Source of the DNA: Rosa chinensis
Lineage: Eukaryota; Streptophyta; Magnoliopsida; Rosales; Rosaceae
Direction: 5' to 3'
Length of the DNA stretch: 64,000 nt
Assembly (NCBI RefSeq): GCF_002994745.2
Contig: NC_037094.1
Location: forward strand, 15,379,501-15,443,500
A model generated the notes under the pieces. That model saw only the letters and a program-made list of their open reading frames with translations. It was not told the DNA's origin and did not search any database. The translations under genes were made by a program, and so were the position numbers. Of this stretch, positions 35,001-46,430 are shown one piece after another (position 1 is the stretch's first letter; every line of letters starts with the position of its first letter).

Positions 35001-35194
35001 AACCACTGCAAGTAGTCTAGTGGTTCTTGCATAGTTGGGTGTGCTCCTCAACCTAGGTTCAAACCCCGAAGCTGTCAAAGTGGCCAGGCACTGTGCTGCA
35101 ATGCACAGTTGGAGCATTTCACATGTGCTGAAGGAGTTTATCTTGGGCCTAGGAAGCCTTTGGGTTCCTCTTGACAAAGTCAAAAAAAAAAAAA
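35001..35194 (+). mobile_element. tRNA-derived SINE, plus strand, with ~10-bp target duplication
   Basis: A-box-like tagtctagtggttcttgc and B box ggttcaaacccc lie in the first 75 bases. The body ends in a run of 14 A at 35182-35195. Flanks aagttactga at 34991-35000 and 35195-35204 are identical. The 76- and 84-codon frames across it are chance. Confidence 0.85.
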
Positions 35195-35204
35195 AAGTTA
35201 CTGA

Positions 35205-36820
35205 ACTATCACCAAGACTATTAGTACGTTTCATCATAAACATAATTGAGATGAACTTTGATTAATTTGATCGATCGAGTTGCTACCACATACCCCTCGA
35301 TTTCAAGGATATTCTTGGATAGTTGCTATGTTTACACTCTTTAAACCCGCTCCTTAAACGCGTATCTAATTCATTTCAGTGGATGTGATATCATAGAAGT
35401 TGATATAGCTAGCTATCTTCAATTGATTGCTTTCATTAGTCCCCATATCTTCCTTGTTCTCGTTGGAATTGTAGAGCTATGTACGTAGAACTTATTGGAG
35501 CCATTAGTTTTGATTGAGCCAAGAAGTATGTCTTTCCCTTTGTCTTTAATTTGAACAGTTCATTGTTGGCTCACGAATATGAGCTTAGAAGACACTTGAT
35601 TACATTCTCCAGTTTGGGACCATCACATTTTGTGGTGTGGCAACCATCGACAGCTTGCTAGTTAGCTCATTTTGAAACCCTCACAGCTGCTGAGAAAATC
35701 ACAGCTTCCATTTCAATTTAATGTCACGTAATCTTTAAGGTTTACAAGATTATGAGCATGAAATAAATCCACGACGGCCAAATTATTTCAAGCTTTAACA
35801 CTACTAAAGGTCCAATATATTTCATGCAAAATATAGTTTTCAATAAATTCTGTCAAATAAATTAAAGAGAACCATTATTATATTAGAAAAATGAACTAAC
35901 ATGTTCAGTTCTAGGCCATAATTTTATTTGTCAGAGAACTGTATTTACGTGGTGTAAGATAAGTATATGATACTTACTACACATTCAAATATGGAGTCGA
36001 TAAAATTTCAAACATTGAGATTTGAGAGCCTTAACTATTTCTGACACCAAAATTGACTGGAAATATGAGTTCTCTCTGAGTTTTTTGACAGTGAAGAAGA
36101 TAGTGCCAAGGCAAGAGAGTCCAGCCTGCCAATCCAGAAGCATTGTGAAATGAAATCGAGGGCGTTGAAATTTGAAAAATAAGTAAGACAAAAATTTCAA
36201 AAGCTTTTTTTGATACGAAAAATTTCAAAAGCTTTGAAGAGAAGAGAGAGACAAGTAAATCAAATCTATAGGGGAGGGGCTGCTTCAACATTATCATCAA
36301 ATTGACAAGAACTTAATAAGTTTATTTTGTCACCTACGACGACAACACTTCCACAAAATACGAAAACGCACCCTATTTCATGAGAAAAAGAGTTACCATA
36401 GAACAAGTCCCAATCCCTGACAAGAAAAAACTGCAGCTTTTCATGTGATCTTACATTAACATGCAGTTGCAATGGTAGTTTTTTGACGACGTTATAATGA
36501 CCAAATTTAGTATTCCACAATCCACATCAATAAAAATAATTACCGGAATTACAATATAAATAGAACACATGAATCGAATATGCAATTGGTCCGAGTATAG
36601 GTATCAACAACGTTTACACGGGTGATGGACAATTTTTTTGCCTCATTAAAAAAAAAATAATAAAAATAAAAATCTAACTCAAGTTGACAAAATGTGTTGA
36701 TTTAGAATCTCCTTCACCGAGGTGTAAAGTCATATTACAATTTATAATGTTTTAAATTCTCACCCCATGATCAATTGGTTTTGTATTGAATGTCTTAATT
36801 GTATACACATGTTGCCGTTC
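35205..36820. other. Intergenic region; no gene recognised
   Basis: Minus-strand frames at 35985-36300 and 36266-36520 show no known domain. Nothing else stands out. Confidence 0.45.
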
Positions 36821-37410
36821 TTTTTTTTTTAAGATTTTATTGAAACTTTTAACGGTTACAATCGTTGTTAGAATGACATCTCAAACAACTTTGAGAGCAG
36901 ACACAAGCTACAAACTGCTTGAAGCTAGAGCTAATGTATACCACACTAAAAGATGTACACACCAATAGCATGTCCTATTACAGGAGAAGCTGAGCGTAAC
37001 TCTAAAACAACTATATAGATTTGAGCAGAAACCAAATAAACCTGTAAACATCTCCAAGAAGATAATTACCCATAAGTGTGAAATTATTATATCTTGAAAG
37101 TTGTGAATTAAACAACCATGGAGTGCTTTTTGAAAAAGAAAACAACAGACGGATCCATACCATGCTCATTCAACATAGCTTGAACTGCTCGCCTAAGTAC
37201 GTAATTGTGGTACTCACATAACGTTGATACATAAACTCATAGAGTGTAGTATTCATCAATCCACCGAATAAACAAGCATCAAAACTACTATTCATCAGAT
37301 GAAGTGCAGGGCAGAATCAAACCTATTGTAGAACCCGAATCTCAGGTCCAAATCTGAAAAGGACTTGGAACATCGATCAAGATCCAATCTTGATTCTACA
37401 GGTAAATAAG
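36821..37410 (-). other. Possible tail part of an older minus-strand retroposed sequence
   Basis: A T run at 36821-36830 followed by aagattttattgaaac looks like a reverse-strand poly(A) tail with an AATAAA-like signal (minus: caataaaatctt). The sequence continues to 37410 and resumes after the LINE at 43993-44290. No target duplication or coding match was found. Confidence 0.3.
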
Positions 37411-37484
37411 ATCATATTTGAGACGACGAAAAACTCGAACCTAGGGTTTTTCCAGTGGCTGCGCTATAGTGTCGTCCTCCATCC

Positions 37485-38505
37485 ATGGGTGACCCGCAGG
37501 AGATCTGCCCGTGGAGTTTTCTGGATCCCCTCTCTGATACTCGACACTCATCATCAACATCTACGCCAAAGGTTCAGAAGCCCAAGACTTTTGCCTCAAT
37601 CCTTGCCGGAGTCGTAGAGCCTAATGTTTCACTTAGCCAATTGTCAGCGCCAACCATTCGAGGCGATACCGTGTATGTCAAGATCAATGAACAAATCTAC
37701 TAAGAGCAGATTAAAGCATGTCGCACAAATCTCATCGGACGATTACTTCTCCTGAAAGGCACAACTCCAATGAAAACAGAGTCCCTTAAAGCGTCTTTGA
37801 ACTCTTTATGGCAGCCGTTAGAGCCTTGGCGGCTTGTCCCTATAGGCAAGGGTTATTATGACCTCCATTTTGGTTCTGAAGCTGATATGCACAAGGTTTT
37901 TTTTTTGGGGGGGGGGGGGTGGTGTTGGTACTTGCACTCTTGAGTTAGGACTGTTTAGATTGTCGCAATGGCAATCAGACTTCAAACCCAAAGAAGTTCA
38001 TCCTCAAACACATGCTCAATTATGGGTCTGAATTTCTGGCCTCAGTCAAGAGTAATGGCATCAGCAAAATATCATGGAAATCGCTAGCAGTGTTGGTACA
38101 CCATTGCAGCTTGATGCGACAACTAAAGAGCAGAGATTTGGATATTATGCTCGAGTTCTAGTGGATGTTAACCTCCTAGGTGCACTTCCCACCTCGATCA
38201 TGGTGGAAAGAGAGAATCTTTGCTTTCCAGTTGGGATTGAGTATGAGAATCTCCCACCTCAATGTACTCATTGCGGTCTTGTAGGGCATGAAATGAAGAA
38301 TTGTAGACAACTGAAGTCCAAAGAGGTAAGGGCTAGGCAGACGAAGCTACACCAAGAATATAGAGTCAAAAATAAGTTGCAGGTTGACAATGATGGTGCT
38401 GCTGCTAACAAGGATCAGACTATCAATGATGTTGTCAGAGAGAGTGAACAGGGTGGAAGAGCCACCCATTGTGAGCAGGGTGGAAAAGTCACCTGTTTTG
38501 AATAG
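37485..38505 (+). pseudogene. LINE ORF1 (gag-like, DUF4283 plus zinc knuckle), broken
   Basis: The frame starts MGDPQEICPWSFLDPLSD and meets a TAA stop at about 37701. The next codons (EQIKACRTNLIGRLLLLKG, then WRLVPIGKGYYDLHF) continue the DUF4283 region. A frame shift occurs near the T/G homopolymer at 37896-37920. Downstream, residues CTHCGLVGHEMKNC form a CX2CX4HX4C zinc knuckle at about 38264-38305. ORF1 proteins of L1-type elements bind the element RNA. This copy cannot make a full protein. Confidence 0.8.
37896..37921 (+). repeat. Adjacent T and G homopolymer runs in LINE ORF1
   Basis: About ten T followed by about thirteen G. The reading frame changes across this point, so it is either a real slippage mutation or a sequencing error. 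Confidence 0.85.
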
Positions 38506-38541
38506 GGTGGAGGAGTCACCCATTATAGAGCAATTAGTGAC

Positions 38542-39011
38542 TGTTAATGTTTAAAGGTCTAGCGGTAGCCGGACCTTAGTTAACTCTGATCCGGTGGGCG
38601 GATCGATACTTGTGTTAGTATTGTAGTTCCCGTTACCTGTCAAGTAAAATACAATGGGCGTCAGAGGGTGACCGCGCTGGGCGGTCTTCAACTCTCCGAT
38701 GCCTAAGTTAGTCAATGTATTTATGTTGACAAAGTAACAGTAGGTAAGTATTGAATGCGTAATTAATGAGGAGAGAGGAGAGAACCTTTTATAGGTGAGG
38801 AAGAGACTGATCTCGTCTTTGTTTTCGATGTGGGACTGATATGCTTCAGTTCCCAGTTTCAGAAGCTTCTGATGCCATCTTGGCGCGGCGCGTGGCGGCG
38901 CGTTGGTGGCGATCTGGAGGTGGTCCGATGCTGAGGTTGTAGCCCGTCTGGCGGTGTGTCTGTATGTCATTCCTTTGGTTGGAATTAGTACCTTTGGCGG
39001 TACAATGAGCA
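38542..39011 (-). mobile_element. Probable solo LTR nested in the LINE
   Basis: Read on the minus strand it starts TGCTCATTGTACCGCC and ends CTTTAAACATTAACA (TG…CA). It has a TATA-like cctataaaagg near 38787-38797. Downstream is the transcript-start-like string gactaacttaggcatcgg, seen in many plant Gypsy LTRs. It interrupts LINE ORF1/ORF2 sequence. I could not find a clean 5-bp target duplication. The direct repeat cccattatag near both sides (about 38519 and 39016) may be chance or mark different borders. Confidence 0.55.
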
Positions 39012-39589
39012 TGGCCCATTATAGCTAATTATGCTTGCAAATGTACATGTATGTACAGTGACCAGTGAAGCTATTAACCTGGACAAACAGGTTGTTCAGA
39101 TTGATCAAAATGAAGCTACTAATATTGCCTCCCCAAGTATGCATAATGAGAGTTCTGGTATAAACAAAGGAATTGGGAATAAAGAAGTTGCAGAACAAGT
39201 TGGTCACTTAGTGACAGACGCCAATAATGACTTGAAATATGAGGGTCATGAGTCATGACTCCTTTGATAGTGGTTCTTATGTTCATAACTCTCCTTCTCG
39301 TACTTGGAGTGCCATTTTTGAGGAGGAGCATGATGGAATGGTAAAAACAGTAGAACCAGCTAGTGCTCCTCCTAGTTTTGGTCCACCTCCTGGGTTTGGC
39401 CGTTCAAATTCCCGTGCCGCTTTGGAATTGGATGTTGTTACGAGGTTTGTAAATGGAGAAGATATTGATGGGTTTATTCCAGTACTTACAAAATCCCAGC
39501 AGAAGTTGGAAAAGAAAAGAGGAAAGAAGATTACCAATACTCCAACTGTACGCATCAACCCATCTAGGGATCGCAATAAACCAAAGCGA

Positions 39590-42500
39590 TTCCAATTAAG
39601 GTACTCTATTGGAACATTAGAGGTATTGGTAACACGGATTCTCAATCCAAGTTATCAGCTATTTGTTGTCAGCATCGTCCAGACTTGGTTTGCATCTCTG
39701 AGCCGATGGTTCCTTTTGACTCTGTGCCAACCTCTTTTTGGGCTTGACTAAATCTTCAACTACTTTCTTTGAACAATAGAGGTGATCTCCTTCCTAATAT
39801 TTGGCTTCTTGTTTCTTTAAGTTTTTGCGATATCTCCTATGTTTCTATTTCAGATCAACAAATTAATGTTCAGTTTACAGTAGAGGGGTCTCTCACTCAG
39901 GTTACATTTGTCTATGCTGCGACCACAATTGCCAAGCGTAGGACGCTGTGGTGCGAATTGTTATCTCTCCGACAGAGTACCACTGTCCCTTGGATGGTCA
40001 TTAGAGATTTCAATGCAGACTTAGGGGCCCATGAAGCTATGGGAGGGGGCATCCCAAATTGTTCTTCTTGTGAGGACTTTCGGAGTACCACTACTCTTTG
40101 CAACTTTACACACTTGGATACTTTTGGGGCTTTCTATACATGGTCTAAAAGGCGGGGTCAACATCATTTGGAGCGACGACTTGTTCTTTATGTGATGACC
40201 GGTGGTTTGTTGCTTGGCCATTGTCTAGCTGCTTGGCTTTTCCACATGTAGTCTCTGATCACAACAGCCTTCTTTTCTCAGCAAGTAAGTCTCTCCTAAG
40301 TGGTCCAAAGCCATTTCGCTTCCAATCTATGTGGCTTCTCCATTCCTCTTTTAAGGTACTAGTAGCCAGTTGTTGGTCCACTACAATGTCAGTAGGGTGC
40401 CCGATGTATGTTACTTTGCAGAAACTGAGGGCCTTGAAGGCTTGTCTAAAAAATTGGAACACCACAGTATTCGGGAATGTCCATCAACACCTTGACACGG
40501 CTCGTGCTAATCTGACTGCCATTTAACAAGAAATTGCTTCAAATGGAGCTTCTGATATTAATTTTGAGGCCGAAGTAAATGCTAAAGCTGCTGTGCTTGA
40601 GGCTACTAGTCGTTCTGAGGCTTTTTGGAGAGATCGAGCTAGAGTTCGGTGGCTTAAGGAAGGTGACAAATGTTCCTCTTTCTTCCATGCGTATGCTCGG
40701 AATAAATGTTCTTGAGCTATAATTCATAGTTTACAAGATGGGGCTACTTTACTTTCATCCCCGCAGAGCATTGCTGATCATATTGTTAATTTCTATATGA
40801 ATCTGTATGGCCCAGGGGTTGCCCCTATTCGTGTGGCTGATTTTTGTAGAGTTATTCCTAATATGGTATCTGATGATGAGAACTCCAGTTTGGTTTTTGT
40901 CCCTTCTTCAGATGAGATTTGCAGTGAGGTATTTTCTATGGGTCCTACTAGTTCTCCCGGTCCTGACGGTTTTCCAGGTTCTTTTTATCAAAATTGTTGG
41001 GATATTGTTGGTAAGGATGTTATTGCTTTTGTTCAGTTCTTCTTTCAGCAAAACTGGTTATATCCTAACACCAACTCCAATTTCATTGTGTTGATTCCAA
41101 AGATTGAAGGGGCTAATAAGATCTCCCAATTTCGGCCCATTGCACTCGCCAATTTCCTATTTAAAATTATACCGAAGATCATGGCAGATAGATTGAGTCC
41201 TATTGCTTTTAGAATAATTTCTCCTCAGCAGACAGCTTTCCTTAGAGGGCGCAGAATAGTTGATTGCATCGGGCTTGTTTAAGAAGCATTTAATTTACTA
41301 GAACGAAAAATAGCTGGCGGCAATGTGGGTATTAAAGTTGATATTGCTAAAGCTTTTGATACATTGAATTGGCATTTTTTATTTCATGTCATGGCTCGAT
41401 TCGGGTTCTCTGCAAGATTCATGGACTTGGTTAGCACTATTCTACATTCTTCTAGGTTGTCTATTTTATTGAATGGGTCTCCTCATGGATTCTTTTCTTG
41501 TGCTCGTGGTGTGAGGCTAGGAGACCCTCTCTCCCCTCTTCTATTTTGCTTGGCGGAAGAAGCTTTAAGTCGGGGACTTTCATCTATATTTTCTACTCGG
41601 CGGGTGAAGTCTATTTCCTTTCCACGGGGTTGTACACTCACACATGTGCTTTATGCTGATGACTTATTTATTTTTTGACGTGGTGATAACTCATCTCTCA
41701 AGAACCTTCAACTCTTCCTTGATAAGTATGGTGCTGCTTCAGGTCAATTGGTAAACAAAGAAAAAAGTACTTTTTTTTTGTGGGGGCTTCCTGCTCTCAT
41801 CGGCGTAGCCATGTACAACCTGTTTTGGGCTTCAAATTAGGGGTTGATCCCTTCACTTAATTAGGAGTACTAATTTTTAAAGGAAAGCCAAGACGTGCTC
41901 ATCTTCAATGTATTGCTGATAAAGCAAAGTCTCATTTGGCAGGTTGGCAAATTATTATCCATGGCAGGGCGAGTACAGCTAGTTCATGATGTTTTTTAGA
42001 GCTTATTATTTCATAGCTTCTCTGTTTATATGTGGCCTTCTTCATTACTAAAGCATTTGTCTACTTGTGCCATAAACTTTATATGCTCGGGAGACTTAGC
42101 CACTAAGAAAATTGTAACGGTTTCCTGGCAACAAGTTTATGCTCCAAAGTTAAAGAGTGATCTTGGGTTGCGAAGTCTGCAGTCCCTTAACAAAGCAGCT
42201 CTTTTGAGCTTAGATTGAAGCACTATCACATCAACATCACTATGGGGATCTTTTGCTTGTCAGCGATTCTTTATATGTCATCAGATGCGGTATCATTACT
42301 GTGCCTCTACTATCTGGCATGGTTTTAAAATTGCTCTTCCTCTAATTTTTCAACATTCTAGATGGTTAATTGGAGATGGAAAGTCAGTCATGTTTTGGTC
42401 AGATAAGTGGCTCGATATTCCTATTATTGATAAGCTTCAGGCAGATAATTTCCTGGTTCCTTTAAGAACTAAGGTTGAGTTGTTTATTTCTAATCAACAA

Positions 42501-43724
42501 TGAGTTTTGCCATATGGATTTTCAAATATTTTTCCTGGTTTGGCTAATAACATTACCAACCTTCCTCTTCCATCTGAACCGGAGAAAGATATTTTAATTT
42601 GGGAAAAATCACGCTCATGTATTTTCTCTTTTTCTGAGGGATATAATGTGGTTTGCCAATGTTTTGCTTCAGTTGCCGAATTCATTACTATATGGAGACA
42701 CTTTATTCCTCCTCGCTATTCCATGCTTGCCTGGCGTCTTTTCCATAATAGAATTCCTATCGATGAGCAACTTCAAAAAAGAGGCATCCCTACAGTTTCA
42801 GTCTGTCAGTTTTGCTCTTTCAGGTTTGTTAAAGACTCCACCCACTTGTTTGTTTCTTGTTCCTTTGCTCAACAGGTATGACAATGGTTGACATGTTGCT
42901 TTGGTTGCTCTCTGCCATCTCATGGTACCATTGTTGATTTATGGAATACAATCAAGGGTAAAACATTCTCACCTCAACTGAAGAATCTTTGGATAACCGG
43001 CTGTCTTTATGCACTCATGGAAATTTGGAAAGCGCGTAACAAGATTCGCTTTGACAATAAGATTCCTTCTTTATTACGTGTTTTTCGCTCCATTAGAGTA
43101 TGGCTTCACTTTATCGCACCCCATACACTAGGACGCACAGTTGGTTTAGTGGATTCTCAGTTGCTTGTGGGTTTGGGTATTCAACTGATTTCACGAAGAC
43201 AAGTAGCTCCTCGCTTGGTTTTTGGGCATCCACCAATTACTCCATTGATCAAACTCAACACATATGGCTTAGCTATGGGTAACCCTGGACCAGCTACATG
43301 TGGTGGAGTTTTTAGGGATGAGAATGGTCGTTATCTTGGTGGCTTTTGTCAAGGACTTGGTCATCAGGTAGCTTTTTTCGCTGAACTAATGGGTGTCATT
43401 ATTGGAATTGAATTCACTTTTCAATTTGGATGGAATAACATATGGCTTGAAAGTGACTCCACTAGTGTTCTTGCTTGCATTGTCTCTTTTTCATTTGTCC
43501 CTCCTTGGCCTATAAGGATTGCTTGGTCGACTTGTTTAGCCTGTATCCATTCGCTAACCTTTCATTGCTCTCATGTGCTCCGTGAAGGGAGTACAGTTAC
43601 TGATAGGTTGACAAACATGGGTTTGGCATCCACTGCATTAGTTTGGTACTCAACCGCACCATCTACTCTGTCTCCTTTCTTGCTTAGGGATGATATGGGC
43701 ATTCCTTATCAGCATAGTGCTTGA
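39590..43724 (+). pseudogene. LINE ORF2 (endonuclease, reverse transcriptase, RNase H), broken
   Basis: The endonuclease begins VLYWNIRGIGNTDSQS near 39600 and includes PWMVIRDFNADLG (about 39990-40025), where GDFN is usual. The reverse transcriptase shows VLIPKIEGANKISQFRPIAL, DIAKAFDTLNW, GDPLSPLLFCLAEEAL and YADD at 41652-41663. A zf-RVT region (RYSMLAWRLFHNRIPIDEQL) lies near 42715-42780. The RNase H domain (MGNPGPATCGGVFRDENGRY; WLESDS) lies at about 43270-43460. Stops fall at 39749, 41282, 41677 and elsewhere, with several frame changes. No functional product is expected. Confidence 0.9.
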
Positions 43725-43992
43725 TTAGAGTTGTGCTTTATTTGCTTCTCTGGTATTCTGCGGTAAGGTTTATGTCCCCCGCCCCCCCCCCCTTTGTTTT
43801 TTGTATTTTTCCTTTTTTTTGTTTTATTAATAAAATATGAATGGGGGGACGGGCGGTGGGTTCCCAAAGTGTGGCAAACTCTTCTCCTTCGGGATTGAGG
43901 GTGGGACTTCCTCCATACATCGTCTGCTTCTAAGGAACTAATATCGCATAATCCCTTATTTGATTAAAAAAAAAAAAATCATATTTGAGACG

Positions 43993-44700
43993 TTCCTTGT
44001 GTGGACGAAGCCTCCATACCAGCTATGTTACCCAAAATCCAATGCCTAAGGCTGCCAAATATGAGTGCTTGAAAACAAACATGCCGGCGACCACACTTCT
44101 AACTCAATGAGATGTGATTTTGGTAGTGTGACAATCCACGGTGATCTTGAAACTAACGCACATATCTTGATAATGCTGACACTGATCGACGCTAGCGCTG
44201 ACCAATAGATAATGAGAGACCGAAAAAGAATCTCCTAATAATTTATCAGCAACCAACGCCTTGCGACATCAACGGAACCCCAAATTATAACGGCTAGAAT
44301 TTAGAGAGAGCAGACAGCTCATGTTCTTGTAAATCCTTGTTTCCGTGTTGGTACAATGTAGTAGATACAATATTGCCTATTAACAATCGCTCATAATATC
44401 TATTTTAATTAATATTTTTCACGAGAACGTTGTCTCAAGTCTCATTTCATTCATTTCTCAAAAAAAAAAAAAAAAAGTCTCATTTCAATCAGTACCAATT
44501 TCTGATCCCTATACCTTCTTTTTCCTTCTTTTTTTAATATGAGGGGATGAGCGATACAAATTTTGGACCTCATGAAAAATACCTCCAATATATTAATCTA
44601 TTCATCTACAATATTATTTTCCTTTGCTACGTTGATCTTATAAGCAGTTATTTATGGCAGACCAGAAAATCTTATGTTAAAAAAAATCAAAACACGTAAC
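43993..44700. other. Intergenic region right of the LINE; no gene recognised
   Basis: The first ~300 bases appear to be the continuation of the sequence interrupted by the LINE. An A run lies at 44460-44477. Nothing else assigned. Confidence 0.4.
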
Positions 44701-46430
44701 TGACATCTCTCTCTTTGGCTTAACGTGAAGAGAGAGAGAGAAAGCAAGGAGGTGATGGGTCTCTAATGACGGTTTGATTTGAAGGTTGCCTAGAGAGAGA
44801 AACAAGAAAGAGAGAGAGGTGGGAAAGAAAGCAACTAAACTTACTTTTTGCTTCAGTTGAAAGCTTTCCAGTTTCCTTCTCTGTCTTCAATCCTCATCTC
44901 ATCCTTGGTGTCATCATTGCCAAATTGCAATATTATCAGTCACTGTCACCATAAATCCCAACCCTCCTATCTTCTTCTTCTCCTTTTCACATTTCTCATC
45001 CCACATTGAATTCTTCGATCCTTCTTCTTCTTCTTCTTCATGACTCTTCAAGCTCCCATTCAACATTAACTTTTCTGGGTTTCTTCTTATAAGTTCCATT
45101 TTCATGTTAGAAACTCCAAATTGGGATGGGACTTGAACAAGTCCTTTAGATAAAGGTTTAAGCTTTCTTTGCTTTTTTGTCAAATCCAAGCAGGAAGCTT
45201 TCATTTTGCTCTCAAGCATTGAGCAAGTTCTTCTTCATCAATCTTCAAGCTCCCATTCAACATTCAACTTTTCTGGGGTTTCTTCTTATAACTTCAGTTT
45301 GATGCTAAAAATTTGAACTTGGTATACTACTACAACAAGTCCTTGAGCTAAAATTTTAAGCTTTCTGTGTTCTCTGTCCTGTTCAAGCAAAAATCTTCCA
45401 TTTTTTTCTCAAGCATTGAGCAGGATCTTCAAGTTAATTGTCTCAGGTACTTCTCTCTCTGTTCGTTCACTTTGTTATGTTTTACCTCATGAGGAATTAA
45501 GCAACTTTTGTTTCTGGGTTTTGATGCTTCTGACTTATGAAATTGTGGGTAGGTTCATTTAAGTAAAATTGTTTTGGTTATCTGACAAATTTTCATTTCT
45601 GAGAAATTTTCCCCAGAAACATACAGAAATGCCTGTTTATACTAATTTTGGTATTAAGTTAGCTGATAATCACCTTATAGGGACAGGTGGAACAGCACTA
45701 AGATTTGGGTAACACAGTTAAAGATATTGTGGCCTGACTTTCCTCTTTTTCCTTTTTTGTTCTTTAATTTCCATTTATTGGGGAATAGTCTCTTTTAAGT
45801 GTCCCATCTTTCTTGGGAAATGAATTCACATCTTCATGGCTTTTCTATCACTCAAGTTTTGAGTCATGACTTGAGGGTTATGTTCTATCATAAAAAACAG
45901 GTTGCTTCAATTTTCCTTTTTTCTTCAATAAACAAATCTTATTAGGTATGATTTGTTGAAGAAAACACATGGTGGGTCATATGGACATAAAAAGAGGACA
46001 AACTAAAACAAGACAAATTAGTTATACAAAATGCAGAGAAGACCCCTCTTTCTCTCAGCACAGACCCACCTGTTTCTGTCACACCTACATCATACTCTTT
46101 CTAACACATCCATAATTGAAAATTATATTGGATATTTATAGTAGATTAAAGTCCACAAATAGATTTATTTGTACTTATATATGTGTTTGGATACTAGAAA
46201 GCCTTGTCCTTTACATGCAAACCTTCTCTGTGTGCAATTATGTTTTTCTAATCTTACGTTCCAGGGCACAGAACAAATATGCCGCCCCAAAAGAAAAGAA
46301 AAGGATTGTTATTTGGATCATTGGATTTCAAATGAAGAAAATTTGTATGCTATGAAGTTTCTACTTATTTCCTAGGTTGATGCTGTAAATTTGGTGTCTG
46401 TTATAGGCAAGCTCTCATAGTTCAGTCATC
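44701..46430 (+). promoter_or_regulatory. Promoter, duplicated leader and leader intron of the TRM/DUF4378 gene
   Basis: GA-rich tracts at 44725-44820 precede a long CT-rich leader. A donor (tctcag/gtacttctc) lies at about 45446-45447 and an acceptor (tgttatag/gcaag) at about 46407, so a leader intron of about 960 bases precedes the ATG at 46431. The leader contains a direct duplication of about 197 bases. Confidence 0.55.
45046..45440 (+). repeat. Diverged ~197-bp tandem duplication in the TRM gene leader
   Basis: The string cttcaagctcccattcaaca starts at 45046 and again at 45243. Further paired strings are ttttctggg…tttcttcttata, aacaagtcctt, and ctcaagcattgagca near 45212 and 45410. Both copies lie in the presumed 5' untranslated exon. 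Confidence 0.8.

Larger units (their letters stand above)
37426..43977 (+). mobile_element. Decayed L1-type LINE with 15-bp target duplication
   Basis: Flanks 37411-37425 and 43978-43992 are identical: atcatatttgagacg. The unit ends in an A run at 43965-43977. Order of parts: ORF1 with DUF4283 and zinc knuckle, then ORF2 with endonuclease, reverse transcriptase, zf-RVT and RNase H regions. Stops and frameshifts break both frames. A 470-bp probable solo LTR is nested at 38542-39011. Without it the LINE is about 6.1 kb, near full length for plant L1 elements. The perfect duplication suggests it is not very old, although the frames are already broken. Confidence 0.92.

Noticed and set aside
35010..35080. 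Possible tRNA gene (ggttcaaacccc)
   Set aside because: Same reasoning: box motifs plus a poly(A) tail and flanking duplication mark a SINE.
38519..39025. Direct repeat cccattatag as a 10-bp target duplication of the nested LTR
   Set aside because: LTR elements make 4-6 bp duplications and the repeat does not abut the TG/CA ends; probably chance.
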